Assembly: GCF_019393635.1 (NCBI RefSeq)
Contig: NC_057862.1
Span: 418,731,669 to 418,795,668 of the forward strand
From: Dromiciops gliroides
Lineage: Eukaryota; Chordata; Mammalia; Microbiotheria; Microbiotheriidae
DNA length: 64,000 nt
Direction of reading: 5' to 3'
Numbering within the stretch: position 1 is the stretch's first letter; every line of letters begins with the position of its first letter. Below are positions 43,425-54,749 of this stretch, piece after piece. The translations under genes were made by a program, and so were the position numbers. The notes below the pieces were generated by a model. That model searched no databases, was not told where the DNA came from, and saw only the letters and a list, made by a program, of their open reading frames with translations.

Positions 43425-44320
43425 TATATAAAAAAATGCTCTAAATGATTATTTGTTAGAGAAATTAAATTAAAACAACTTTGAAATATCATTTCACACT
43501 TATTAGATTAGCTAAAATCATAGAAGGGAAAAATGACAAATGTTGGAGGGGATGTGGAAAAATTGGGATACTAATAAGAACTGTGAACTGATTCAACCAT
43601 TTTGGAGAGCAATCTGGAATTATGCCCAAAGAGTTCTAAAACTGTGTGTACCCTTTGACTAGCAATACCATTATTAGGTCTGTTTCCCAAGCTGATCAGG
43701 GAAAAAGGAAAATAACCTATATGTTCTAAAATATTTATAGCAATTCTCTTTATAATGGCAAAGAATTGGAAATTAAAGGGATGTTTATTAATTGGGCAAT
43801 GGCTAAACAAGTTGTGTTATATGATTGTGATGGAATACCTCTGTGCTGTAAGAAATGATGAGCTGGTTGATTTTAGAAAAACATGGAAAGACATATGTAA
43901 TGTGTGTATGCATAGTATGGTTTTCTTATATATACTCTCTCTATATATATATACACACACACACACACATATATGAAGAATAAAATGAGCAGAACCAAAA
44001 GAACATTGTATACAGTAACAGCACGACCAGGTTATTCCGAGTATTACAAATACTTAGATCAACTACAGAGAACCTATGAAGAAAGATGCTATCCACCTCT
44101 AGAGAAAAGAACTGATAAATAAAAGTATGCATAAAATGTGTGTGTATGCGTGTGTGTGTATAGAGAGAGAATATATAAATAAACCGTACTATGTATACAC
44201 ACATACACACATACATACATACATACACACATTTATACATATCTGTGTCAAGTGGTGGCCTTCTCTAGTTTGGGACAGGGAGAGGAGGAGACAGTTGGGA
44301 ACTTAAAATGTAACCTTCCC
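43425..44320 (+). mobile_element. L1 LINE 3' fragment with microsatellites
   Basis: Corresponds to the intact copy at 24725 onward, but frameshifted (GACAAATGTTGGAGGGGATG; TTAATTGGGCAATGGC). CA/TA repeats at 43935-43975 and CA-rich repeats at 44130-44240. Confidence 0.72.
43935..43975. repeat. (TA)n(CA)n(TA)n microsatellite
   Basis: Located inside the L1 coding remnant, not at the 3' UTR hotspot. Confidence 0.88.
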
Positions 44321-44424
44321 CTCCCACCATGGATACCGGTGCATCAGCAGCATGCTGCCTATCTGTTAACTCTTACTTGGTAACCAGTCTACTTCTTTTC
44401 AGATAATTTTTATAGCACATTTGT

Positions 44425-44670
44425 GGCATAGAGTCAGCTAGTGGCCAGTAGATAGAATGCTGGGCCTAGAGTCAGGAAGGCATGAGTTCAACTCTGGCCT
44501 TGTGACCCTGGGCAAGGCACTCTCTGCTGTTTCTTCAACTGCAAAATGGGGATAATAATAATATGTATCTTGCAGGGTATTTGTGAGGATAAGATGAGGT
44601 AATATTTGTAAAAAGCTCTTAGTAGTGCCTGGCACATACAAGGCACTATATAAATGCTTATTTTCTTCCC
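44425..44670 (+). repeat. MIR/MAR-type CORE-SINE
   Basis: GTCAGCTAGTGGCCAGTAG head, CTTGTGACCCTGGGC CORE, CACTATATAAATGC tail. Confidence 0.7.
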
Positions 44671-45470
44671 TTCTCTGTGCAAATCGTCATGTGTTATAGC
44701 GAACTTAAACACAGTATGTATTCTCATTGCCCTTTAATTTACCCATAATTTTGGTTCTTCTGAATTGTAGTACTTTGTTATTTATGGGCTATATAACATC
44801 ACCAAGAAAGAACTGTTTCAAAAATGTATGTCTGTGTCAGGGAGCAGCTTGAGATCATTGAGAATGCTGCAAAATATCCCAAATGACAAGACAGCAAAAT
44901 ATCTTTCTTTTATTCCATTCTCGCCCCATGTTCATTGCATCTTTATGGTGCTTGCCCAAGTACTTTATTGAAAGTACTGATATACTAATTCCGTAGGTTG
45001 GCCACCCAACTATGTCTTGATCTGAGTGATATACATTGTTCATTTGCTTAGCTTTTCCTTTGTGGGTTGCTAGATAGATTTCTTTTGAGTGGCTTTGGCT
45101 TTAATTGAGGAGGCCTGATAGTCTTCTGTGACTCCATGTAATAAGCACAATGACATTTGAAAATAGGGGAATCTGGACAGCCTCACCATCTAATAGAGAA
45201 TCCCTCTTTAATTAGACCAAAAGCTGGTCATCCTCCAAGACTTTATTGAACACCTTTGGTAAACACCGAATGCCAGTTTTATACTTTGTTTGATAATCAA
45301 GTTTAGAGGTTCCTTGGACAAAATTATCTTTGTGGTTACATATATAATGGAGTCTTAAATGATTTGAACATGTGCATGGGAGACACCTTATTGGAGGTGA
45401 GCCTTTGTTTTTCTCTAACATATACAACATACACACATATGTATATATGATACATATTTATTTATTTTTT
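44671..45470. other. Intronic single-copy DNA
   Basis: A 74-codon minus-strand frame is unremarkable. No gene is called. Confidence 0.4.
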
Positions 45471-45625
45471 ATTTTTAAATTTTTTTTTAGTGAGGCAGTT
45501 GGGGTTAAGTGACTTGCCCAGGGTCACACAGCTAGTAAGTGTTAAGTGTCTGAGGCCAGATTTGAACTCAGGTACTCCTGACTCCAGAGCCGGTGCTCTA
45601 TCCACTGCACCACCTAGCTGCCCCC
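45471..45625 (-). repeat. WSINE1-like SINE, type I
   Basis: Full length, next to AT-rich DNA. Confidence 0.9.
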
Positions 45626-45654
45626 ATATTTCTTTATTTTTAAAAATTAATTTT

Positions 45655-46594
45655 AAAAATAATAAATGTTTTAATTTAAAGTTTTGAGTTTGAAATTGTA
45701 TCCCTCCTTCCCTCCTCTTTACGCTCCCTGAGGTTGTAAGCAAGCAAATATAGGTTATACATGTGCAATTATGTAAAAGATTACTATAACATTAGTCATT
45801 TTGTATAAGAAAATTCAAATAAAAGAAAAAAATGAAAGAAATAAAATGAAAAATAGCATGTTTCAGTTTGTGTTCAATCAATGTAACTTCTTTCTTTGGA
45901 GGTAGATAGTATGCTTCATCATTAATTCTTTGGGATTGTCTTGGATCATTGCATTGCTGAGAATAGTTAAGTCATTCACAGTTCTTCATCAAACAGTATT
46001 GTTGTCATTGTGCAATTGTGCACAATGCTCTCCTGGTTCTGCTTACTTCAATATACATCAGTTCATATAAGTCTTTCTAAGCCTTTCTGATATCACCCTG
46101 CTTGCATTACAGTCATGTACCACAGCTTGTTTAGCCATTCCCTGATTGATGGACATCCCTTCAATTTTCAATTCTGAGCTACCACAAAAAGAGCTGCTAT
46201 AAATATTTTTGTACAAATAGGTCTTTTTCTCTTTTTTGGGATGTTTTTGGGATATAAACCTAGGAGTGGTATTGCTGGATCAAAGGGTATGCACAGTTTG
46301 ATAGCCCTTTGGTCATAGTTCAGAATTGTCCTCAAGAATGGTTGAATCAGTTCACAACTCCACTAAAAGTGGATTAGTGTCCCAGTTTTCCCACATCCAA
46401 CATTTTCCCTTTTTGTTATATTTGCCACTCTGATAGGTGTGAGGTGGTACCTCAGAGTTATTTTAATTTTAATTTCTCTGATCAATAGTGATTTAGTGCA
46501 GTTTTTCATGACTGTGGATAACTTTAATTTCTTTGTCAGAAAACTTCCTGTTCATATCCTTTGACCATTTTAATATATATTTTTCAATCTTTAA
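45655..46594 (-). mobile_element. L1 LINE 3' fragment
   Basis: Reversed 3' UTR at 45655-45850, then ORF2 C-terminus (CCACAAAAAGAGCTGCTATA; GGTGTGAGGTGGTACCTCAG). The same old subfamily as 185-892. Confidence 0.75.
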
Positions 46595-46607
46595 AAATCA
46601 AGCAAAG

Positions 46608-46754
46608 AGGGGCAGCTAGGTGGCACAGTGGATAGAGCACCAGTCCTGGAGTCAGGAGTACCTGAGTTCAAATCCAGGCTCAGACACTTAACACTTACTA
46701 GCTGTGTGACCCTGGGCAAGTCACTTAACCCTAATTGCTTCACTAAAAAAAAAA
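46608..46754 (+). repeat. WSINE1-like SINE, type I, first of a stacked pair
   Basis: Left TSD AAATCAAGCAAA at 46595-46606. Confidence 0.9.
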
Positions 46755-46767
46755 AAATCAAACAAAG

Positions 46768-46912
46768 AGCAGCTAGGTGGCTCAGTGGATAAAGCACTGG
46801 CCTTGGAGTCAGGAGGACCTGAGTTCAAATGATGACTCAGGCATTTGACACTTACTACCTATATGGCCCTGGGCAAGTAAGTCACTTAATCCTCATTGCC
46901 CTGCCCCAAAAC
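46768..46912 (+). repeat. WSINE1-like SINE, type II, second of a stacked pair
   Basis: Preceded by AAATCAAACAAA (46755-46766) and followed by AAATCAACCAA (46923-46933). Confidence 0.88.
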
Positions 46913-47019
46913 ATAAATAAATAAATCAACCAATAAATAGTGGCATATCATTTGTTCCTCTGTGTAACTGTAAAGGATGTGGTCTGTAGAAGAAAATTGT
47001 CTGTGAAAGTCATCCGGTT

Positions 47020-47580
47020 TTAACAACCATATAAAAGATTGCTCCAAATCATTAATAACAAGAGAAATGCAAATCACAACTCCTCTTACATTTCTTCTCA
47101 CATTCAAACAATTATCAAAGATGACAAAAGATGGGAATAGTTAATGTTGTAAGGACCAATCAGCACTCTAATACATTATTGGTGGCACCTTGAATTAGTA
47201 CTCGTTCTAGAAAGCACCTTGGAATTATACAAAGAAAATGGCTAAAATGTTTATACCTTTTGGAACAGAAATTGATAGTTATATACTCCAAAGAAAGAGA
47301 GAAAGATCTTATATGTACCAAAATATTCATAGCACTTTTTATAGTAGCAAAGACTGGGAAGCAAAGTAAATGTTGATAGATTGGGCAATGGTTAAATAAA
47401 TTGAGGTATATGAATGCCATGACAAATTAATGTATCTTAGGAAAGACAAATACAGAGAAGCATGGGAAAACTTATATGAACTGATGCAAAGTAGAGTAAG
47501 CAGAACCCGGAAAATAATATGTATAATATAAATAGAGATAACAAAAAAGGAACTGAATACTGTATAATTATGCACACTTG
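47020..47580 (+). mobile_element. Old L1 LINE 3' fragment
   Basis: AAAGATTGCTCCAAATCATT, then ATTCATAGCACTTTTTATAG. Strongly diverged. Confidence 0.6.
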
Positions 47581-47754
47581 GCCTTAGAGGAAAAAAAGAG
47601 AAAATGCACTTCCCTCACTTTTTTGAAGACCTGGGAGACTATGGATGTATTACATTGTATGTATCTTCAGACTCAATTGATGAGTTGGTTAGTATTAATG
47701 AACTGCTTTTCTTTTCTCTCCCACTTGTTCATTCTCATTCTTATTCATTCTCTC

Positions 47755-47862
47755 TCTCATCCAAAGTCACATGGCTAGAAAGTGTCTGAGACTGAATTTT
47801 AACTAAGGTTTTCCTGATTCCAGGCCCAGTACTTTATCTACTGAGCCATCTTCCTGCCCAGT
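47755..47862 (-). repeat. Old CORE-SINE fragment
   Basis: CCAAAGTCACATGGCTAG and CTACTGAGCCATCTTCCTG. Confidence 0.55.
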
Positions 47863-48244
47863 TTAGGTGCTTACTACATGCTTTTTGATTAACTGGTTGC
47901 TACACTTGTAGGTCGTTCAACAGTTAACAAAAGATTTACTTGTGTCAGGAGGAAGATGTTCAGTAAGGATAATCATTGAGGACACTCTAATTTGATTTGG
48001 CTGATTTAAGTTCTTTTTCTTGAGTTGCCCATTGTGAAAATAAACATTGAATTTTTTTCCCCTAAAGGAAAATTTCCCTCAGTTTTCATTGGTAAAGCAA
48101 GAAGAGCAAAATTCCCTGCTATAAACATATATAGTCAAGCAAAACAAATACTAACATTGGCCATGTCTAAAAAAAAAGTTTCTGTTTGCAATCTGAGTCT
48201 ATCACCTCTCTATTAGGAGATGGGTAGCCTCTTTCCTCGAGAAG

Positions 48245-48850
48245 AGCCTTTTGGGATCTATTTGTACAAAAATATTTATAGCAGCTCTTTTTGTGGTGGC
48301 TAAGAATTGGAAATCAAAGGAATGCCCATCAATTGTGGAATGGTTAAACAAGCTGTGGTATGTAAATGTGATGGAATATTATTGTGCTATAAGAAATGAC
48401 AAGCAGGATGGTTTCAGAAAGGCCTAGAAAGACTTTATGAACTGATGTATAGCGAAGAGAGCAGAACTAAGAGAACATTGTGCACAGAGACTGCAATACT
48501 GTTTGATGAAGAACTGTGAAAGACTTAACTATTCTCAGTAGTATAATGATCCAAGACAATCCCAAAAGACTGTTGATACATACTATCCATGTCCAAAGAA
48601 AGAATTGATATTGATAGAACACAGACTGAAACATATTTTTCACTTTCATTTTTTCTTTTACTCAAGTTTTCTTATCCAAAATGCCTAATATAGTAATGTT
48701 TTGCATAATCGTACATATATAACCTATATCTGATTGCTTACTGCCTCAGAGAGGGGTAAGGGGAAGGGAGGGAAGGAGGGATAAAAATTGAAACCCAGAA
48801 CTATAAAGAAAAATGTTTATTACTTAAAAAATAATAAAATAAAAGTATGG
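48245..48850 (+). mobile_element. L1 LINE 3' end
   Basis: TTGTACAAAAATATTTATAG start, about 600 bp, G-rich tract at 48753-48782, A-rich end. The sibling copy at 53285 starts at the same place. Confidence 0.78.
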
Positions 48851-48930
48851 GGAAAAAAAAGAAGAGCTTTTTGGAATCATGGTTGGTCATTGTATTGATC
48901 AGAGTTCCTAATGCTTTAAAAGTCTATTAT

Positions 48931-49080
48931 GGGGGGCAGCTAGGTGGCGCAGTGGATAAAGCACCGGCCCTGGATTCAGGAGTACCTGAGTTCAAATCCG
49001 GCCTCAGACACTTGACACTTACTAGCTGTGTGACCATGGGCAAGTCACTTAACCCCCATTGCCTAAAAAAAAAAAAAAAA
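48931..49080 (+). repeat. WSINE1-like SINE, first of a stacked pair
   Basis: The ACTTGACACTT and CCCCCATTGCC combination. TSD AAAGTCTATTAT before, AAAGTTTATTAT after. Confidence 0.9.
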
Positions 49081-49094
49081 AAAGTTTATTATCC

Positions 49095-49150
49095 TTGACC
49101 CTGGGAAAGTCACTTAACCCCCATTGCCCAGCAAAAAAACCAGAAAAAAA
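49095..49150 (+). repeat. Severely 5'-truncated WSINE1-like SINE
   Basis: Only the last 50 bases (CTTGACCCTGGGAAAGTCAC onward) and a tail. It is followed by a third AAAGTCTATTAT. Confidence 0.85.
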
Positions 49151-49393
49151 CAAAAGTCTATTATCTTTACAATTTTGTTGTTCTTATATACATTTTTCTT
49201 CCGGTTCTGCTCACTTCACCCTTCAGGAGTTCACACAAATCTTCCCAAGTTTTTCTAAAACCATCTCCTTCATCATTTCTTATAGCACAGTTCTACTCAA
49301 TCAAATGTACATACCATAACTTGTTCATCTATTCCCTAATTGTATTCTCTTAGTTTCCAATACTTTGCCACCACAAAAAGAACTGCTATAAAA

Positions 49394-49545
49394 TTTTTTT
49401 TTTTTTTTGGTGAGGCAATTGGGGTTAAGTGACTTGCCCAGGGTCACACAGCTAGTAAGTGTCCAGTGTCTGAGGCCGGATTTGAACTCAGGTCCTCCTG
49501 AATCGAGGGCCAGTGCTCTATCCGCTACACCACTTAGCTGCCACT
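49394..49545 (-). repeat. WSINE1-like SINE, type III
   Basis: TSD TGCTATAAA at 49384-49392 and 49546-49554. Confidence 0.92.
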
Positions 49546-50474
49546 TGCTATAAATATTTTTATACATATGTGTCATTTTCCTCTTACTCTGATCTCTTTG
49601 GGATATAGACCTTGTAGTGGTATTGCCAACTCAAAACGTATTGCAGAGTTTAATAGCTTTCTGGGCATAGTTCCATATCACTTTCCAGAATGGCTGGAAT
49701 AATTCACAGCTCCACCAACAGTGCACTAGTGTACTTGTTTTCCTACATCCCCTCTAGCATTTGTCATTTTCCATTTTTGTCATCTTAACCAATCTAATGG
49801 GTGTGAAGTACCACCTTAGAATTGCTTTATTTTGTATTTCTTTAATTATTAGTCATTTAGAGCACTTTATATGGTTATTGATAGTTTTGATGTCTTTCTC
49901 TGAAAATTCCCTGTTCACATCCTTTTGACCATTTGTTAATTGGAGAATGGCTTTTATTCTTATAAATTTAAAATCTTAGAAATGAGACCTTTGAATTTTA
50001 TATAATCAGAATTTTCTCTTTCATCTTCTGTGACCCTCTCTACCTTCTGTTTCGTCATGAACTCTTCCTTTATCCATAGATCTGACAAGCAATTTTTTCT
50101 ATTCTCTTAATTTGTTTATGATGTCACTTTTCACGTCTAAATCATGTACCCATTTGGAGCTTATCTTGGTATATAGTATGAGATGTTGATTTATATCTAG
50201 TCTTTGCCAGACTTTCCAGTTTTCTTAGCAGTTTTTGTTTACTAATGAGTTCTTGTTCCAATAGCTGTGATCTTTGGGTTTATTAAACAGTAGGCTACTG
50301 TGTTCATTTGCTTTATGCTGTATTTCTAACATAATCAACTTTTCCACTATTCAACCACTCTATTTCTTAACTACTACTAAATTGTTTTAATGATTATGGC
50401 TTTGTAATATAGTTTGAGATATGGTACTATCAGGCCCTTTTCTTCCCACTTTTTTCACTAATTCTCATAAGATC

Positions 50475-50624
50475 TCCCCCCCCCCCCCCCCAGGGCAGTG
50501 AGGGTTAAGTGACTTGCCCAGAATCACACAGCTAGTAAGTGTCAAGTGTCTGAAGCCAGATTTGAACTCAGGTCCACCTGAATCCAGGGCCAGTGCTTTT
50601 TCCAGTGCACCACCTAGCTGCCCC
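50475..50624 (-). repeat. WSINE1-like SINE, type II, recombination partner 1
   Basis: The 3' tail is a run of 16 C on the plus strand instead of poly(T). Distinctive right part (GGTCCACCTGAATCC, GTGCTTTTTCCAGTGC). Confidence 0.9.
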
Positions 50625-50764
50625 CTCTCATAAGATTCTTGATCTTTTGTTCCTCCGGGTGAATTTAAATTTTTTTTCAAAGAAAAACTAATCTCATTTG
50701 ATGGGGGCAGAATTTAGTATATTGCTCCTATTACAGATTATCTTTCATCATTTTCTTTTCTTTC

Positions 50765-50916
50765 TTTTTTTTTTTTTTAAAGTGAGGCAATTGGGGTTAA
50801 GTGACTTGCCCAGGGTCACACAGCTAGTAAGTGTTAAGTGTCTGAGGCCAGATTTGAACTCAGGTCCACCTGAATCCAGGGCCAGTGCTTTTTCCAGTGC
50901 ACCACCTAGCTGCCCC
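50765..50916 (-). repeat. Chimeric WSINE1-like SINE
   Basis: The left part equals the SINE at 51056 (AAAGTGAGGCAATTGGGG, GTGTTAAGTG). The right part equals the SINE at 50475 (GGTCCACCTG, GTGCTTTTTCCAGTGC). The switch lies within the shared CCAGATTTGAACTCAGGT. Confidence 0.88.
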
Positions 50917-51055
50917 CTCTCATAAGATTCTTGATCTTTTGTTCCTCCGGGTGAATTTAAATTTTTTTTCAAAGAAAAACTAATCTCATTTTATGGGGGC
51001 AGAATTTAGTATATTGCTCCTATTACAGATTATCTTTCATCATTTTCTTTTCTTT

Positions 51056-51209
51056 CTTTTTTTTTTTTTTAAAGTGAGGCAATTGGGGTTAAGTGACTTG
51101 CCCAGGGTCACACAGCTAGTAAGTGTTAAGTGTCTGAGGCCAGATTTGAACTCAGGTACTCCTGACTCCAGGGCCGGTGCTCTATCCACTGTATCACCTA
51201 TCTGTCCCC
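51056..51209 (-). repeat. WSINE1-like SINE, type I, recombination partner 2
   Basis: Right part GGTACTCCTGACTCC and CTCTATCCACTGTATC, unlike the two upstream copies. Confidence 0.9.
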
Positions 51210-51219
51210 TTTAATCATT

Positions 51220-51860
51220 TTCTAATCAAGAAAACCTGAGTTTGAATCTAGCCTTGGCCACTTACTAGCTGTGTGACTCTGGGCAAGACCACTCAGCTTC
51301 AGTTTCCTCATTTGTAAAATAGGGATAATAATAATAATAATAATACCTCAGGCTGATTGTAAAATATTTTGCAAATCCATAAAGTGTGTGAAGTTTAAAA
51401 TCTAACTGTTATGGCTAAAAGTCTAACGTGTGGTTGCCTTAAATGAGAAGTGTATAGCACCAATCTTTGGGCATTAAGCATTTATTAAAACATATTAGGG
51501 GTTAGTAAAGAGAACACATGGAGTTCTGAAAGAAGAAACCTAGTTACCCTGGTGACTCTGCTGGGACCTCCAATCAAAAAGCAAGATCCCCTGTTCTCTC
51601 AAGTGGAAGCTCCCTGCAGGCCCGCCCAGGCAGGATCCTTACACACAGCTCCAAGCTGATTGGCTGGTAGCATTTATTGACATGACTTATAGGCATTTCT
51701 ATAAATAGATGTGACTTCTGTAGGCTAGTCACATGCTTTCTCCTCAGGGGGGCGTTGCCCTGGTTCTCACAAAGTCTTTCTAAAGGGGGGAGGGGGTAAG
51801 CACCCTGATTCTCACAAGTGACATATCAATGTTAGTTATTATTACAGTTTTAAATTGACC
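51220..51860 (+). repeat. MIR/MAR-type CORE-SINE split by an LTR
   Basis: CORE ACTTACTAGCTGTGTGAC at 51258, (TAA)n at 51331-51348. The 3' end (ACATATCAATGTTAG) resumes after 51820. Confidence 0.75.
51387..51816 (-). mobile_element. Solo LTR with 4-bp TSD AGTG
   Basis: TGTGAAG...CTCACA on the plus strand. AGTG at 51383-51386 and 51817-51820. Removing it restores the SINE tail CATAAAGTGACATATCAATG. The minus strand has AATAAA (complement of TTTATT near 51482). 430 bp, no internal genes. Confidence 0.85.
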
Positions 51861-52019
51861 TCATTTTCATAAGAGCAATGTGATGTGACCCTGATTTTCT
51901 TAGTAAAGTAGGAAGTTAGGATTTCTGTAGAGGGAAGAGTAAAGCTTAAGGAAGAAAAAAGAGGTCTCAAACAGTCACTGAGGGTGGTAAGGTAAAAAGT
52001 CAATAAGTTAGCATAGAAT

Positions 52020-52600
52020 TGGAAAAAAAATTATGGCGTATGAATGTAATGGAACGTTATTGTGAATACAGAGAAACATGGAAAGATCTATATGAAACTG
52101 ATGCAGAATGGAGTAAGCAGAGCCAAGAAAGCAATATATACAATAACTACAACAAGTTCAAGTGAAAATAATCACAAAAAATCAAAAGTGAATGTTATTG
52201 AGGGGCAGCTAGGTGGTGCAGTGGATAGAGCACGGGCCCTGGAGTCAGGAGGACCTGAGTTCAAATCCAGCCTCAGACACTTGACACTTACTAGCTGTGT
52301 GACCTTAGGCAAGTCACTTAACCCCCATTGCCCCACAAAAAAAAACAAAAAAAAAAACCCCAAAACCAAGCAGGACTTGAAAGAAGGTTTGTGTGAAGAT
52401 TCTCCCATCCTATCCATTTGTAGAGGTGAGAGGTCCAAAAGTGGTGTACTTTCAGACTTTTTTAATGTTTTAGTTATGCTTATTTTTTTTCTTTAAAAAA
52501 TACTATTTGTTATTTGGGATGATTCTCTGGCAGATGGAGAGGGTTACAGAGGAAGTTATGGTGATATAAAAAAAGAGCAATAAAAATTAATTTTTTAAAA
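52020..52600 (+). mobile_element. L1 LINE 3' fragment
   Basis: ATGAATGTAATGGAACGTTA, then the ORF2 end with a SINE at 52202 and the 3' UTR. Confidence 0.65.
52202..52352 (+). repeat. WSINE1-like SINE, type II
   Basis: Full length. Tail rich in A with C interruptions. Confidence 0.9.
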
Positions 52601-52881
52601 AAGAGTCAGTCAAGGAATAAAAGGATTTTTTGTGTGTAAACAGTGAGGGCACAATTGAGATTACATAAAATGATTTATAATAGGACTCAGTTGGCCTAGT
52701 ACATTGACTTCCTCTATCAGTGTTTAGTATTTGAGTACAAATAGATAAACAAATCAATGGTAGGAGTAATCTAGGAGTGAAGACTTGTAAGACAAATGGC
52801 AACAGGACAAGAGAATCATAGATAGAAGTGACAATATATATACATAAATAGATTGACTACAGTGTTAAAACTGAAGGGCAG

Positions 52882-53042
52882 GGGGGCAGCTAAGTGGCGT
52901 AGTGGATAGAGCACCGGTCCTGGAGTCAGGAGTACCTGAATTCAAATCCGGCCTCAGACACTTAACATTTACTAGCTGTGTGACCCTGGGCAAGTCACTT
53001 AACCCCAATTGCCTCACTAAAAAAAACCCCAAAAACCCCCAA
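52882..53042 (+). repeat. WSINE1-like SINE, type I, first of a stacked pair
   Basis: Preceded by AAAACTGAAGGGCAGG (52867-52882). Tail AAAACCCC-type. Confidence 0.92.
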
Positions 53043-53055
53043 AAAACTGAATGGC

Positions 53056-53213
53056 AGGGGCAGCTAGGTGGCGCAGTGGATAAAGCACCAGCCCTGGAGT
53101 CAAGAGTACCTAAGTTCAAATCCAGCCTCAGACACTTAACATTTACTAGCTGTGTGACCCTGAGCAAGTCACTTAACCTCAATTGCCTCACTTAAAAAAA
53201 AAAACAACAACCC
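53056..53213 (+). repeat. WSINE1-like SINE, type I, second of a stacked pair
   Basis: Flanked by AAAACTGAATGGCAGG (53043-53058) and AAAACTGAAGGTCAGG (53214-53229). Confidence 0.92.
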
Positions 53214-53284
53214 AAAACTGAAGGTCAGGGCGAAGTAAAGCCAGATCAGGGATGATAGACTAAGAAAAGAGGGAAACAAAAAAA

Positions 53285-53690
53285 GAGAAAAAGACTTATT
53301 TGTACAAAAATATTTATAGCAGCTCTTTTTGTGGTGGCTAAGAATTGGAAGTCAAAGGAATGCCCATCAATTGGGGAATGGCTAAACAAATTGTGGTACA
53401 TGATTGTAATGGAATATTTTTATGCTATAAGAAATTACAAGCAGGATAATTTCAGATAGGCCTGGAAATATTTACATGAACTGATGAATAAGGAAGTAAA
53501 CAGAACCAGGAGAGCATTGTGTATAGAGACAGCAAAGTTGTTTGATGAAGAACTGTGAATGACTTTACTGTTTTCAGCAATGCAATGCTCCAAGACAATC
53601 CCAAAGGACTAATGATGAAGCATACTATCCACCTCCAAAGAAAGAAGTGATATTGATTGAACATAGACTGACATATGCTTCCTTCCTTCC
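53285..53690 (+). mobile_element. L1 LINE 3' fragment
   Basis: Starts TTGTACAAAAATATTTATAG like the copy at 48265 and ends before its 3' UTR tract, at a junction with a minus-strand L1. Confidence 0.72.
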
Positions 53691-53694
53691 TTTC

Positions 53695-54745
53695 TTTTTT
53701 TGGATAGTATTTTATTTTTTTTCCAATTACATGTAAATCATTTTCAGTATTCTCTTTTCTTTGATTAACATGTATTTAAAAGTCCTTCCTTCTCCCTTAG
53801 ATAAAACTCTATTAGGTGTGTAGTCATTTTACAAAGATACTGTAGTAGATAGTGAGGGTACTACTATTCTTCTAGTTACTATGGTTTACCCTATTCTTTA
53901 CTCTCCTGGACTCCTTATATGGAATCTGTTTTGCTAAGTCTCTTTGGTTGTCCCTCTACAGCACCTTTCACATCTGCCCCCTTCTCTCTATTCACATGGC
54001 CATCATCACCATTGGTTGGGCCCTCATCTTCTCCAGCCTGGACATTTTTTTTGGAAATATTTTTAAAAATATCTTTAGTCTTTTTACCTCACTTACTTTT
54101 CCTATATATAGCTCTTTCTTAGGTAGCCATCCTTTATAATAAATAATAAAAAGGAGGGAAAAAACAGTTCATGAAAACTAACCAACATATTGAAAAGTCT
54201 GATGTGTAGTTTTCTACATCTAGTTGTCTCCCCCTCCCCTGACCTCAGCAAAGAACTGGGGAAAGGACAGTCCTTCTCATTGTTCTTCTTTGGAGCCAAG
54301 ATTGGTCATAGCATTCAGTTTCATTTGTTTTGTTATTGTTGGTTTCTTTCAGTTTGCATTATTGCAGTGATTGTGTATATTGTTTTTCTGGTTTTGCCAC
54401 CTTCTCTTTGCATGGTTCATAATTTCCATACTTCTCTTGTATTCATTATATTCAGTGTTTCTTAAAAGTATGGTAATATTCCATTATATTTGTATACCAT
54501 GGTTTCTTCAGTCATTTCTCAGTTGATAGCCATCTACTTTGTTTCCAAATCTTTGTTGCTACAAAAAGTGTTGTTGTACATATTTTTATTATATAGGACC
54601 TCTCTTTTTGCCAGTGACCTACTTCAGTATTTGACTAGCAGGAATCTCTAGGTCAAAGGGTATTGAATGTTTGAGTCACTTTGCATAATTCCAAATTGTT
54701 GTTCAGAATTTGCCTGGACTTAATTGCAACAGCTTCCTAATTGCA
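53695..54745 (-). mobile_element. Old L1 LINE 3' fragment
   Basis: Reversed L1 end (TTTTTTCCAATTACATGTAA) to ORF2 blocks (GGTAATATTCCATTATATTT; GCTACAAAAAGTGTTGTTG). Diverged. Confidence 0.62.
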
Positions 54746-54749
54746 CTAC

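Larger units (their letters stand above)
49185..51225 (-). mobile_element. L1 LINE 3' two kilobases, with SINEs and a local duplication
   Basis: The ORF2 C-terminus is recognisable at 49350-49950 in reverse (GCCACCACAAAAAGAACTGC; ATGGCTGGAATAATTCACAG). Further ORF2 sequence runs to 51225. Four SINEs lie in it. A 292-bp unit is duplicated at 50626-51210. Confidence 0.68.

Noticed and set aside
52867..53229. CRISPR-like or satellite-type direct repeats
   Set aside because: The repeats are dispersed SINEs with target duplications and poly(A) tails, not regular short repeats with unique spacers.
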